Assembly (NCBI GenBank): GCA_964596685.1 | Contig: CAZQVA010000014.1 | Location: 1-55,921 of the forward strand | From: CAZQVA01 sp964596685 | GTDB taxonomy: Bacteria; Chlamydiota; Chlamydiia; Chlamydiales; VFKH01 | DNA length: 55,921 bases | Direction: 5' to 3' | Shown: positions 33,869 to 41,712 of the stretch, piece after piece | Numbering within the stretch: position 1 is the stretch's first letter | How the letters are laid out: each line of letters begins with the position of its first letter | Position numbers and translations under genes: made by a program | The notes under the pieces: generated by a model | Told to the model about the DNA's origin: nothing | Database searches by the model: none | Seen by the model: only the letters and a program-made list of their open reading frames with translations

Positions 33869-34379
33869 CCAGCCAGGATTCTGTGAGATCATTTAAAATC
33901 TCATCCTTATCAATCATTCTTCCACACTCGCTCATACTGATAATTGGTTGATCGACAAGAGCTTGTACATCGTGTGAAAAAGCCAGATTTAGACCAACTC
34001 CTACTGAAAGCACGGGGCCTTTAGAATCATGCAATTGCTCACAAAGAATGCCCGCTATTTTCTTATTCGCTACGAGCAGATCATTTGGCCACTTAATGTG
34101 CGCATCAATACCATGTTTTTTTAAAAAATCTTTTAAGATATGAGCAAACCGCTGCGTTTCCTCGATAAGGTCGATATCCCCCTCAATGCGGCGTACAAAG
34201 GTGACATAAAGACCATCTCCTCTGTGAGAAATCCACTGCCGCCCAAATCTACCGCGTCCTGCTGTTTGCTGCGCAGCAGTCACAATCAGGAACCCTTTGA
34301 GAACATGATCAAATAAAAAACGCTTGACCCAACTATTTGTCGAGTCAAGCGTTTCAAAATGCAGATACATCCAGGTCAT
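33846..34379 (-). CDS. birA: Biotin-protein ligase
   Basis: 177 residues, catalytic domain only, no N-terminal winged-helix repressor domain. Attaches biotin to the acetyl-CoA carboxylase carrier protein via biotinyl-AMP. Motifs: HFETLDSTNSW, TAGRGRFGRQW (nucleotide/biotin loop), IKWPNDLLV and KIAGILCEQL. A frame start at 34427 would overlap pnp; the ATG at 34379 begins 4 nt past the pnp stop and gives the conserved N terminus, so I chose it. Confidence 0.88.
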   Translation of the reverse strand: MTWMYLHFETLDSTNSWVKRFLFDHVLKGFLIVTAAQQTAGRGRFGRQWISHRGDGLYVTFVRRIEGDIDLIEETQRFAHILKDFLKKHGIDAHIKWPNDLLVANKKIAGILCEQLHDSKGPVLSVGVGLNLAFSHDVQALVDQPIISMSECGRMIDKDEILNDLTESWLVTLANQE

Positions 34380-34383
34380 CAAA

Positions 34384-36537
34384 TTATGCCGAAGGAGCAG
34401 ACTCTTGTTTAGAGTCGCGTCCAGCATCGCGAGGAGGACGTGCAGGCACAGGCAAGAGAGCTTTACGGCTCAATTTATACTGACCACGCTCGTTGATTTC
34501 CAGCACTTTTACTCTAACTTCTTGTCCTTCCTTAATGTGATCACTTACATTTTGGATGCGAATATGATCAATTTCGGAGATGTGACAAAGGCCCTCTTTT
34601 CCAGGAAGCACTTCAACAAACATACCAAAAGGCATGATGGAGGTAACTTTTCCTTCATAAATCTGACCAACCTCGACCTCAGCAACAAGTCCTCTAACCA
34701 TTGCTTTGGCTCGGTTCATCGCTTCTGCGCTGGTTGAAGAAATATTTACACGACCTGAATCATCGATATCAATTTCGACACCAGTTTCAGCGATAATGCG
34801 TTTTACTTCTTTACCACCGGGGCCAATCAAGGCTCCAATTTTACTTGGATTAACCATCATTGTTTCAATACGTGGAGCATAGCGAGAAAGATCTGTATTT
34901 GCATGAGGACATACTTGCAACATCTTTTGCAGAATATGAATACGACCTGCTTTTGCTTGCATCAACGCGGCACGCATGATTTCTTGCGTAATCCCTTCAA
35001 CTTTGATATCCATCTGAAATGCCGTGATCCCTTCTGCATCTCCAGTGACCTTGAAATCCATATCGCCCAAAGCATCTTCGATACCTAAGATATCAGACAA
35101 GATGACGTAGCGATCTTTTTCCAAAATAAGTCCCATAGCAATACCAGAAATTGGACGTTTTAGAGGAACACCCGCATTCATGAGGGCCAAAGCACCTCCG
35201 CACACAGAAGCCATGGAAGAAGAACCATTAGACTCTGTGATATTAGACTCGAGACGAATCACATAGGGAAATTGATCAACAGATGGCAAGATCGCTTTTA
35301 ATGCTCTTTCTGCCAATTTTCCATGTCCTACTTCGCGGCGTCCAGGAGCGCCTACGCGATTGACTTCGCCAACAGAAAATGGGGGGAAGGAATATTGCAG
35401 ATAAAAACGCGCCAAACCATCGCCTTCAAGAGATTCAAAACGTTGTCCCATCGCTTCACCGCCCAATGTACAAACGGCCAATGCTTGGGTTTCACCACGT
35501 GTAAATAAACTACTACCATGGGCACGTGGCAATACGGATTGCTCGATGCAAATAGGACGAATTTCAGTGACCTTACGTCCATCACAACGCGCATTCGTAT
35601 CCAAAATCATTTGACGCATATGAGCCGCTTCGCGTTGCTTCCATGCGCGTGCAAAATCAGATGCGATCCATTTATCAGGGTAAGCTGCATTGATCGCTTT
35701 CCATGTAACTTCTTTTGCTTCATGAATCGCTACTTGACGCTCATGCTTGTCGGCAATTGAAAGAGCCGTTTTGAAAAATGCCGCACCACGTTTTTCCACT
35801 TCTTCAACAAGTAGTGAATCCACTGTAAATAAAGGCAGGTTATTTTTTGCCTTACCTACTTCAGCGCGCCATTCATTCAAGCCGCGACAGATTGTTGCAA
35901 TAGCTTCATGACCGATTGCCAATGCTTCTAGCAGTTGTTCTTCCGTTAAGAAGTCGCAATGCCCTTCAATCATGAGGATTGCAGACTCGGTTCCTGCAAG
36001 CATCAAGTCCAGCTTTGATTGATTCATCGCTTCAATGGTGGGATTCACAACAAACTTACCATCGATCATCCCGACGCGTACGCCTGCTACAGGCTGAGGA
36101 AAAGGGATGTCGGAAACAACAAGCGCAGCGGAAGTTGCACAAATTGCCAGATGATCAGGTGCATTGATTCCATCATAGGATAAAACATACGCAAGCAATT
36201 GTACTTCGTATGAGTAGCCTTCAGGGAACATAGGTCGCATAGGACGGTCAATTAAACGGGAAACAAGAATTTCACGTTCGCTAGGACGCCCTTCGCGTTT
36301 AATAAAACCACCTAAGGTCTTTCCTGCAGCAGAAAATTTTTCCTGGTAATCAACACGCAACGGTAAAAAATCGTGATTTTCTTGCGGAGTCGTTGCTGAA
36401 CACGCCGTCGCAAAGACAATGGTTTCTCCCATCTGCACCATGACAGCACCGTTAGCCTGACGTGCCACTTTGCCGGTTTCAAAGGTGATCGTCTCGCCGC
36501 CAACATTGATGATTTTCTTATGAGCTTTTAATTCCAC
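34384..36537 (-). CDS. pnp: Polyribonucleotide nucleotidyltransferase (PNPase)
   Basis: 717 residues, GTG start at 36537 behind GGAG. Phosphorolytic 3'-5' exoribonuclease of the degradosome. Two RNase PH domains (1-220 and about 305-540; TRGETQALAVCTLGG, GRREVGHGKLAERAL), a linking helical domain, then KH (IGALIGPGGKEVKRIIAETG) and S1 (GQIYEGKVTSIMPFGMFVEV) domains. Ends with a short polar tail. It follows rpsO across a 163-bp spacer with a palindrome, the classical rpsO-pnp order. Confidence 0.96.
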   Translation of the reverse strand: MELKAHKKIINVGGETITFETGKVARQANGAVMVQMGETIVFATACSATTPQENHDFLPLRVDYQEKFSAAGKTLGGFIKREGRPSEREILVSRLIDRPMRPMFPEGYSYEVQLLAYVLSYDGINAPDHLAICATSAALVVSDIPFPQPVAGVRVGMIDGKFVVNPTIEAMNQSKLDLMLAGTESAILMIEGHCDFLTEEQLLEALAIGHEAIATICRGLNEWRAEVGKAKNNLPLFTVDSLLVEEVEKRGAAFFKTALSIADKHERQVAIHEAKEVTWKAINAAYPDKWIASDFARAWKQREAAHMRQMILDTNARCDGRKVTEIRPICIEQSVLPRAHGSSLFTRGETQALAVCTLGGEAMGQRFESLEGDGLARFYLQYSFPPFSVGEVNRVGAPGRREVGHGKLAERALKAILPSVDQFPYVIRLESNITESNGSSSMASVCGGALALMNAGVPLKRPISGIAMGLILEKDRYVILSDILGIEDALGDMDFKVTGDAEGITAFQMDIKVEGITQEIMRAALMQAKAGRIHILQKMLQVCPHANTDLSRYAPRIETMMVNPSKIGALIGPGGKEVKRIIAETGVEIDIDDSGRVNISSTSAEAMNRAKAMVRGLVAEVEVGQIYEGKVTSIMPFGMFVEVLPGKEGLCHISEIDHIRIQNVSDHIKEGQEVRVKVLEINERGQYKLSRKALLPVPARPPRDAGRDSKQESAPSA

Positions 36538-36577
36538 GCTAGGGACTCCAATGACTGTTCTTATTGATGACTAATGT

Positions 36578-36656
36578 TCAACGCAAGTTCGAGTTTAAAT
36601 CGACTTTTGATCGTTACTCAGATGAGAAGAAAGCCCCTTTTCGAAGATCTTCGAAA
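36578..36656. promoter_or_regulatory. rpsO-pnp spacer: dispersed repeat and palindrome
   Basis: 36578-36609 holds a copy of the AACGTGAG...TTTAAATCGA repeat. 36639-36656 is a perfect 18-bp palindrome, TTTCGAAGATCTTCGAAA. In many bacteria this spacer carries an RNase III hairpin or terminator that sets pnp levels; the palindrome is a candidate for that role. Confidence 0.45.
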
Positions 36657-36700
36657 TGAGGCCGTTCCCAATCTCACAAGATTAACTGCGCAAATTTAAA

Positions 36701-36970
36701 TTATTTACGCAAGCTTAGGCGCGTGATTAGATTCTTATAACGCTCTGTATCTGTGCGGTTGAGGTAATCCAACAGGCGACGGCGCTGTCCGACTAATCTC
36801 AGGAGAGAAAGGCGCGAGCCATGATCTTTAGTCGATGCTTTCAAATGCTCAGAGAGTTCAATGATGCGTTCTGTAAGTAGCGCAATCTGAACATCGGCAG
36901 AACCAGTGTCTTTTTCATGCAGCTGGAACTTTTTTGTAATTTCTTCTTTGGTGTTTTTGTCGAGCGACAT
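36701..36970 (-). CDS. rpsO: 30S ribosomal protein S15
   Basis: 89 residues, exact S15 length. Binds the 16S rRNA central domain early in assembly. Features HEKDTGSADVQIALLTERI, HLKASTKDHGSRLSLLRLVGQRRRLLDYL and the C-terminal RYKNLITRLSLRK are all canonical. An upstream run of about 230 bp holds no gene; the rpsO promoter is probably within it but I see no clear consensus. Confidence 0.96.
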   Translation of the reverse strand: MSLDKNTKEEITKKFQLHEKDTGSADVQIALLTERIIELSEHLKASTKDHGSRLSLLRLVGQRRRLLDYLNRTDTERYKNLITRLSLRK

Positions 36971-37204
36971 TCACGCCTCGTGCTTGGTTAATTAGAGAAT
37001 AACGAGAGCATTCTACCAAAAACCCCTACAATTTATCAACAAGCGTGATCAAGGATTTTAACTGTCACCTATTTCCTTTTCATACAATATTCACTTGCAG
37101 GCTCCGCAGAGGCGTTTATGGGTTATTTTAAATATTCCTTTAAGATTATTTCAAGAAATGTTTAAATAAAGAAAAGAGTTCACATTGGGAAAAGGAGGTT
37201 AACC

Positions 37205-38032
37205 ATGAATCCCATACCATCACTCACTCTTGCCCATAGGGGAAGAGATTGTAACTGCTTCAGATTCTGGAGTCCCGATCATCGCATCATTTACGATGAG
37301 GGAGAATTCAAAATCAGCAACAGAACCATCACCTTAATCAGCTGCTGTAACTCATTTAGAGGCGCACAAGAGAGCAATAGTAAGACTTGGCAAGTATTCA
37401 ATAATGCTTTATTAGCTAAATATGGCCCTCATGCAGGAAAAACTGCCTTGCAACTTGCGGGTATCGATATTCAACGTATGGTTACACAAAATCAATCACT
37501 TACCCTGAGAACTTGGCAAATGCTAGAAACTTTTGCAAAAGCGGCAGTCGCAAGTGAAGCGAAATCCTTTAAAGAATCGACCGCCCCATTGCCAAGGGAG
37601 TACTTGGAATACGTTCCCAAGGAAACTCTCCCTGTATTAGTCCGTCAGGATTCAGGAGAAACTTCTCCCTTGCATCGCGCGATCATTGAGGATCAAATTC
37701 GGACTTATAGCAATGCGAAAATAGTGAATCAAGAAGACACAAATCGCATTATCAATGCTGTACAAAAAGCCCTTAAGGAGGACTTACATATGACCAGAAA
37801 CAAGACATTATGTGAAATCGACGAATCCACCCTCCGCGCAATCACCTTAAGAAGTCTGAGAGCAGCTGGCTATGAAGTCGCGCCCCCCGATTACTTACAG
37901 GAAAATTCCCCTACTTATGAAGAGTCTACATCAAAAGTAGTCAGTTTTCAGATGCGCGTTGTCGAAGTGCACACACAGCGTTTTCCAAAACCTCAACAAA
38001 GAGTGGATGAACCATGTGTTGTAAGGGTATAA
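37205..38032 (+). CDS. Orphan protein, unknown function
   Basis: 275 residues, ATG 37205 behind a full-consensus AAAGGAGGT site (spacing 6), and followed by its own strong terminator, so it is a monocistronic and probably well-translated gene. The product is soluble, charged, without signal peptide or membrane helix; CNCF and SCCNSF give Cys pairs near the N terminus. A linker-like Pro/Glu section runs from about 125 to 150. No family recognised; effector or stress protein are both guesses. Confidence 0.7.
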   Translation: MNPIPSLTLAHRGRDCNCFRFWSPDHRIIYDEGEFKISNRTITLISCCNSFRGAQESNSKTWQVFNNALLAKYGPHAGKTALQLAGIDIQRMVTQNQSLTLRTWQMLETFAKAAVASEAKSFKESTAPLPREYLEYVPKETLPVLVRQDSGETSPLHRAIIEDQIRTYSNAKIVNQEDTNRIINAVQKALKEDLHMTRNKTLCEIDESTLRAITLRSLRAAGYEVAPPDYLQENSPTYEESTSKVVSFQMRVVEVHTQRFPKPQQRVDEPCVVRV

Positions 38033-38044
38033 CGTATGATATTC

Positions 38045-38110
38045 AAAAAAGAGTAGGTGCTTTTGGCATGTGATTCTCATCACATATCACAAACGCCTAC
38101 TCTTTTTTTT
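38045..38110 (+). terminator. Intrinsic terminator after the orphan gene
   Basis: AAAAAAGAGTAGG (38045-38057) pairs with CCTACTCTTTTTT (38096-38108); an inner TGTGAT-TCTC-ATCACA hairpin extends it. A T8 run ends the right arm. The A-run on the left makes it potentially bidirectional. Confidence 0.88.
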
Positions 38111-38199
38111 AGTAATTTTCGCTTGAAGAAATATTCTCGATTCAGAGATCACCTTAAGCATTGTCATTGCGACATGTTAATTTTGAATTAGGAATATTT

Positions 38200-38808
38200 A
38201 TGATTAAAAAATCTCTTGTCACTCTTTCGCTCGCTATTGCAGCGTCCTTCTTTAGCAACCTAGAAGCCTCTTGTCATCCATGCGATAACTTTTATGCAGG
38301 CGTTGGAGTTAATGAAAATGGCCTCTTCCAGGATACGGTCGTTCTCGACAATTTTGCTTATGCCACAAAAACGGCTTACGGGGGACATGTTTACTTTGGT
38401 TATGAATTCAATCCATGTGTCGCGCTAGAAATTGATTGGACGTATTTCGGTCGCACAAATTCCACCTCAGACGTCTTAATCCATGGCGTACTTTTTGAAA
38501 ACCTTGTTGTACATGATATTACATGGGTACTTCCCTTACGCGCTAAACTGACGTTGCCAGTCACGTGCAACTTTGGACTCTTTTTGATGGTTGGCGGCCA
38601 TTACTTTAACCAGCGCCTCTATCCTCAGGGTGTTGATCCCGATTTCAAATTGCGTAATTACGGCTTAGGTGTGAATGTGGGAGTTGGCTTGCAGTATCTA
38701 ATCAATCATGCGATTGGTCTTCGATTCGATATTAATCGCTACTACCTTAATAACAACCTGGAAATTTACCAAAATATTTGGGGCGCAAGCGTATTTTATC
38801 AATTCTAA
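38200..38808 (+). CDS. Small outer-membrane beta-barrel protein A
   Basis: 202 residues from ATG 38200 (the frame extends 13 codons upstream, but TAGGAA and a signal peptide mark this start). Signal peptide MIKKSLVTLSLAIAASFFSNLEA, then SCHPCDNFYAGVGVNENGL and a run of alternating polar/hydrophobic strands ending in aromatic Phe (SVFYQF), the BAM recognition signal; an 8-strand OmpA/OmpX-like barrel is likely. Diverged paralog of the two copies downstream (shared NFYAGVGVNENG, GGHVYFGYE, LPLRAKL, GLRFDINRY). Only two Cys in its N terminus. Probably a surface adhesin or porin-like protein. Confidence 0.8.
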   Translation: MIKKSLVTLSLAIAASFFSNLEASCHPCDNFYAGVGVNENGLFQDTVVLDNFAYATKTAYGGHVYFGYEFNPCVALEIDWTYFGRTNSTSDVLIHGVLFENLVVHDITWVLPLRAKLTLPVTCNFGLFLMVGGHYFNQRLYPQGVDPDFKLRNYGLGVNVGVGLQYLINHAIGLRFDINRYYLNNNLEIYQNIWGASVFYQF

Positions 38809-38906
38809 CCTATCCTCAATAGCACTAAAAGGCCCTTGAGAGATCATTTTCACCTCTAATTAATAAAAATGATTGCACTTTATGCTTACTTGAAACAGTA
38901 TTGTCT

Positions 38907-39645
38907 ATGTTACCTCTGAGAGGCACAACCCCTCCAGTAAATAATTAGCGTTGTATACTTTTAAGGAGAAATTTCAATGAAAAAGTGGCTGATTGCAGCA
39001 GCTTGCCTAGTTTCTACGGCTGCTGTCTCTCAAGTTAAAGCAGATTATTGCTATAACCCATGCAACCCATGTCCAACAGTATGCAATCCTTGCGATTGCA
39101 ACAGCCCTTGGTACATCGGTTTGGGTGTTAACGAAAACGGCGTTTTCCATGATAGCGGAACCATCAATCTCATCAGTCTCGATAACTGGGATGGAAGAGC
39201 AGCATGGGGCGGACACATCTTTTTTGGTTATGAATTAAACCGTTGTGTGTCCTTGGAATTGGGTTATATCTACCTCGGTCACACACATGGTGAGACTGAT
39301 TTTGATGTAGATGGCAACACAGATTTCTACTCAGATACTTCATGGGCAATCCCATTGCGCGCTAAGTTGGCTTACCCCTTCTGCGACGATTTTGAAGTGT
39401 TTGCATTAGCTGGTGTGAACTACTACAATCAAAACGTATCTACTAGTGAAACTGTTTCTACAACAACTACTACTAGACACATCACACGTTCAGGCATTAG
39501 CTTGACATATGGTGTTGGTTTGGGTTGGACATTCTGTGACACATGGGGCATCCGTTTGGCTGCTAACCGTTACGGCTTTTCCACAAACTACGACAACTGG
39601 AAAGAAGCTTTGGAACTCACAGTTACTTACGATTTCTAATTGTAG
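38907..39645 (+). repeat. 739-bp direct duplication, copy 1
   Basis: This segment, covering about 70 bp of 5' leader and the whole 220-codon gene, recurs at 40049-40787 with an offset of 1142 bp. By eye I find only three base differences, all near the 3' end (in the Asn/His codon region and a Leu codon). Confidence 0.9.
38977..39639 (+). CDS. Cys-rich outer-membrane beta-barrel protein B1
   Basis: 220 residues. Signal peptide about 1-22 (MKKWLIAAACLVSTAAVSQVKA), then a segment with six cysteines in 17 residues (25, 29, 32, 36, 39, 41: CYNPCNPCPTVCNPCDC), then an OmpA-like 8-strand barrel (WYIGLGVNENGVF ... YGVGLGWTFCDTWGIRLAANRYGF) ending in Phe (VTYDF). The Cys cluster suggests disulfide cross-linking at the cell surface, in line with the chlamydial habit of stabilising the envelope by Cys-rich proteins. 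AAGGAG precedes the ATG by 8 nt. The next gene copy differs at one residue (Asn versus His in YDxWKE). Confidence 0.85.
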   Translation: MKKWLIAAACLVSTAAVSQVKADYCYNPCNPCPTVCNPCDCNSPWYIGLGVNENGVFHDSGTINLISLDNWDGRAAWGGHIFFGYELNRCVSLELGYIYLGHTHGETDFDVDGNTDFYSDTSWAIPLRAKLAYPFCDDFEVFALAGVNYYNQNVSTSETVSTTTTTRHITRSGISLTYGVGLGWTFCDTWGIRLAANRYGFSTNYDNWKEALELTVTYDF

Positions 39646-39702
39646 TTAACAAGTGATGATTAAGTGTTTCTCTCTCCATTGACATTGGAACACTTATCAA
39701 CC

Positions 39703-39772
39703 AGAAAAAGGGGGAGTGAAATTTGTGGAACACAAGATGGCAAGCTTTCCACAATGATCACTCCCCTTTTCT
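39703..39772 (+). terminator. Long hairpin after barrel gene B1
   Basis: Arms AGAAAAAGGGGGAGTGA (39703-39719) and TCACTCCCCTTTTCT (39758-39772) pair with small bulges, and an inner TGTGGA/TCCACA extends the stem. The T-run is inside the right arm, so it is terminator-like. Confidence 0.65.
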
Positions 39773-40048
39773 TTGTTATACCTCTTCTTCTCAAAGAAAA
39801 TATCCTTCCTTTCTGCTCTCCAAATACACTTTTCTCAATCCCGCAATCCACACCCCATAGGCCTTTTTTTATTCCGATTCAATCACTCAGCATCAAAATA
39901 TTTCGCAATAAATATATTTTTTTTCGTTCGTCCCCAGAGCATGCTCTAAGGGCGAAAAACCTCAAATCAACCTCCTTTTGAGATTGCTTTTTCCATCTGC
40001 GACAAAAAAAACACTTGCGGTTTATAGTCATTTTGTACAAGATGACTC
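39773..40048. other. Intergenic stretch between barrel copies
   Basis: No gene seen. A hairpin at 39920-39959 joins TTTTTCG..CCC..AGAGC to GCTCT..GGG.CGAAAAA around an AGAGCATGCTCT core. A TTGCGG at 40017 aligns at the same distance from the duplicated leader as TTGCAC at 38873 does in copy 1, so these may be -35 elements of the two genes, with poorly matching -10s. Confidence 0.4.
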
Positions 40049-40787
40049 ATGTTACCTCTGAGAGGCACAACCCCTCCAGTAAATAATTAGCGTTGTATAC
40101 TTTTAAGGAGAAATTTCAATGAAAAAGTGGCTGATTGCAGCAGCTTGCCTAGTTTCTACGGCTGCTGTCTCTCAAGTTAAAGCAGATTATTGCTATAACC
40201 CATGCAACCCATGTCCAACAGTATGCAATCCTTGCGATTGCAACAGCCCTTGGTACATCGGTTTGGGTGTTAACGAAAACGGCGTTTTCCATGATAGCGG
40301 AACCATCAATCTCATCAGTCTCGATAACTGGGATGGAAGAGCAGCATGGGGCGGACACATCTTTTTTGGTTATGAATTAAACCGTTGTGTGTCCTTGGAA
40401 TTGGGTTATATCTACCTCGGTCACACACATGGTGAGACTGATTTTGATGTAGATGGCAACACAGATTTCTACTCAGATACTTCATGGGCAATCCCATTGC
40501 GCGCTAAGTTGGCTTACCCCTTCTGCGACGATTTTGAAGTGTTTGCATTAGCTGGTGTGAACTACTACAATCAAAACGTATCTACTAGTGAAACTGTTTC
40601 TACAACAACTACTACTAGACACATCACACGTTCAGGCATTAGCTTGACATATGGTGTTGGTTTGGGTTGGACATTCTGTGACACATGGGGCATCCGTTTG
40701 GCTGCTAACCGTTACGGCTTTTCCACAAACTACGATCACTGGAAAGAAGCTCTGGAACTCACAGTTACTTACGATTTCTAATTGTAG
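40049..40787 (+). repeat. 739-bp direct duplication, copy 2
   Basis: Second unit of the duplication at 38907-39645. Flanks on both sides differ completely between copies, so the boundaries are sharp; the leader from atgttacctc to the ATG is identical. Confidence 0.9.
40119..40781 (+). CDS. Cys-rich outer-membrane beta-barrel protein B2
   Basis: 220 residues, identical to B1 except His for Asn in YDHWKE near the C terminus. Same signal peptide, six-Cys segment, barrel and terminal Phe. Synonymous positions are also conserved, so the copies are either a very recent duplication or kept alike by gene conversion. Its upstream region beyond the shared leader is different, so timing of expression could differ. 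A strong terminator follows immediately. Confidence 0.85.
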   Translation: MKKWLIAAACLVSTAAVSQVKADYCYNPCNPCPTVCNPCDCNSPWYIGLGVNENGVFHDSGTINLISLDNWDGRAAWGGHIFFGYELNRCVSLELGYIYLGHTHGETDFDVDGNTDFYSDTSWAIPLRAKLAYPFCDDFEVFALAGVNYYNQNVSTSETVSTTTTTRHITRSGISLTYGVGLGWTFCDTWGIRLAANRYGFSTNYDHWKEALELTVTYDF

Positions 40788-40794
40788 GCTAACG

Positions 40795-40836
40795 AAAAAC
40801 CCCTTTTCTTCCATTTGGAAAAAAAGGGGTTTTTTA
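40795..40836. terminator. Bidirectional terminator, barrel B2 / tRNA-Arg
   Basis: AAAAACCCCTTTT pairs with AAAAGGGGTTTTT across a short loop, with T-runs on both strands. Serves the barrel gene on plus and the tRNA on minus. Confidence 0.88.
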
Positions 40837-40850
40837 TTTTTATAGAAAAA

Positions 40851-40924
40851 CGCACCGAAGAGGACTCGAACCTCTAACCGCCTGGTTCGAAGCCAGGTAC
40901 TCTATCCGATTGAGCTATCAGTGC
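40851..40924 (-). tRNA. tRNA-Arg (anticodon UCG)
   Basis: 74 nt. On the minus strand: acceptor GCACTGA / TCGGTGC (one T-G pair) plus discriminator G; D arm AGCTC...GAGT; anticodon stem CCTGG / CCAGG with loop CTTCGAA, anticodon TCG; variable CGGTT; T arm AGAGG-TTCGAGT-CCTCT. No CCA is encoded. It reads CGN arginine codons. Confidence 0.95.
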
Positions 40925-40988
40925 ATGAGGGACATGGCCTCGAAGTCTATCAAAGATCCCTATTTTCTCTGAAGTAAATTTTAACGCT

Positions 40989-41684
40989 ATGGAACAAGAC
41001 CGCGTCGATTTCTGGGCTATTGTCCTGCTTTCTCGGCCTTTTCAAGAAGAACACTCCATTATCACTTGCTATAGCGATACAATGGGCATGGTTAGCCTAT
41101 TTTGCCATAAGGGTCAGTCTTGTAAACCGTATCTTGAACCTTCCGTTAAAGTACGCATTGAAGCCATTCCAAAGAAAGGGTTATGGACTCTTTTAGAATG
41201 CGCCTCACCCACCTATTTATTTCAGCTAACGCATCATGATGCCCTTGCCCTTCATCAGCAGCGTTTAAAGGCCCTGGAAGGAATTTGTCACTGGATGCTT
41301 ACTTCACAATTTGTCGGTAAAGCTTCCCCTGCTCTCTTTCATCTGCTTGAAAAAACTTTAGCCTTTCTCTCCACAGCTCAGCACCCTTTTACCCTACTCG
41401 ATGCCTTTACACTCAAGTTGCTCGTTGCAGAAGGTAAATTCACCTTGAAAAGCCGCTGCTCAGAGTGCAATATTCAACTACAAGATATTGCCTATGAAGA
41501 GGGCGAGCCCTACTGTTCAAAACATGCACCCGCTATGGCCATTGCATTTGAAGGAACGGAAGTCTTGCTACTTTTTCAAATCACACATAGCCGCTCGCTC
41601 CAAGAAATTGACAGCTGGGAAACTACACCGGCCTTTGATCGCAAAGTCTACAACTTTACTCATCAGATTTTCTCAAATAGATGA
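40989..41684 (+). CDS. recO: DNA repair protein RecO
   Basis: 231 residues. N-terminal OB-fold (about 1-80, IVLLSRPFQEEHSIITCYSDTMGMVSLF), helical middle, and a zinc-type motif in the C-terminal part (CSECN ... GEPYCSKH). Works with RecF/RecR to load RecA on SSB-coated single strands during gap repair. Divergent family, so identity rests on the fold pattern and the Cys motif. Its TGA stop overlaps the palindrome just downstream. Confidence 0.8.
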   Translation: MEQDRVDFWAIVLLSRPFQEEHSIITCYSDTMGMVSLFCHKGQSCKPYLEPSVKVRIEAIPKKGLWTLLECASPTYLFQLTHHDALALHQQRLKALEGICHWMLTSQFVGKASPALFHLLEKTLAFLSTAQHPFTLLDAFTLKLLVAEGKFTLKSRCSECNIQLQDIAYEEGEPYCSKHAPAMAIAFEGTEVLLLFQITHSRSLQEIDSWETTPAFDRKVYNFTHQIFSNR

Positions 41685-41702
41685 GCCTTTTGCAAAAGGC
41701 TC
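41683..41702. repeat. Perfect 20-bp palindrome
   Basis: GAGCCTTTTGCAAAAGGCTC, fully self-complementary, fills the 28-bp gap between converging recO and the PLD-like gene and overlaps the recO stop. Reference member of the dispersed family. Confidence 0.8.
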
Positions 41703-41712
41703 GAGATGGAGC

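Noticed and set aside
36971..37204. Possible riboswitch or small RNA upstream of the orphan gene
   Set aside because: No conserved riboswitch core or strong hairpin found by eye; only AT-rich sequence and a TTGCAG-type hexamer.
39007..39355. Antisense ORFs within the barrel genes, repeated in both copies
   Set aside because: They recur only because the genes are duplicated; no start signals.
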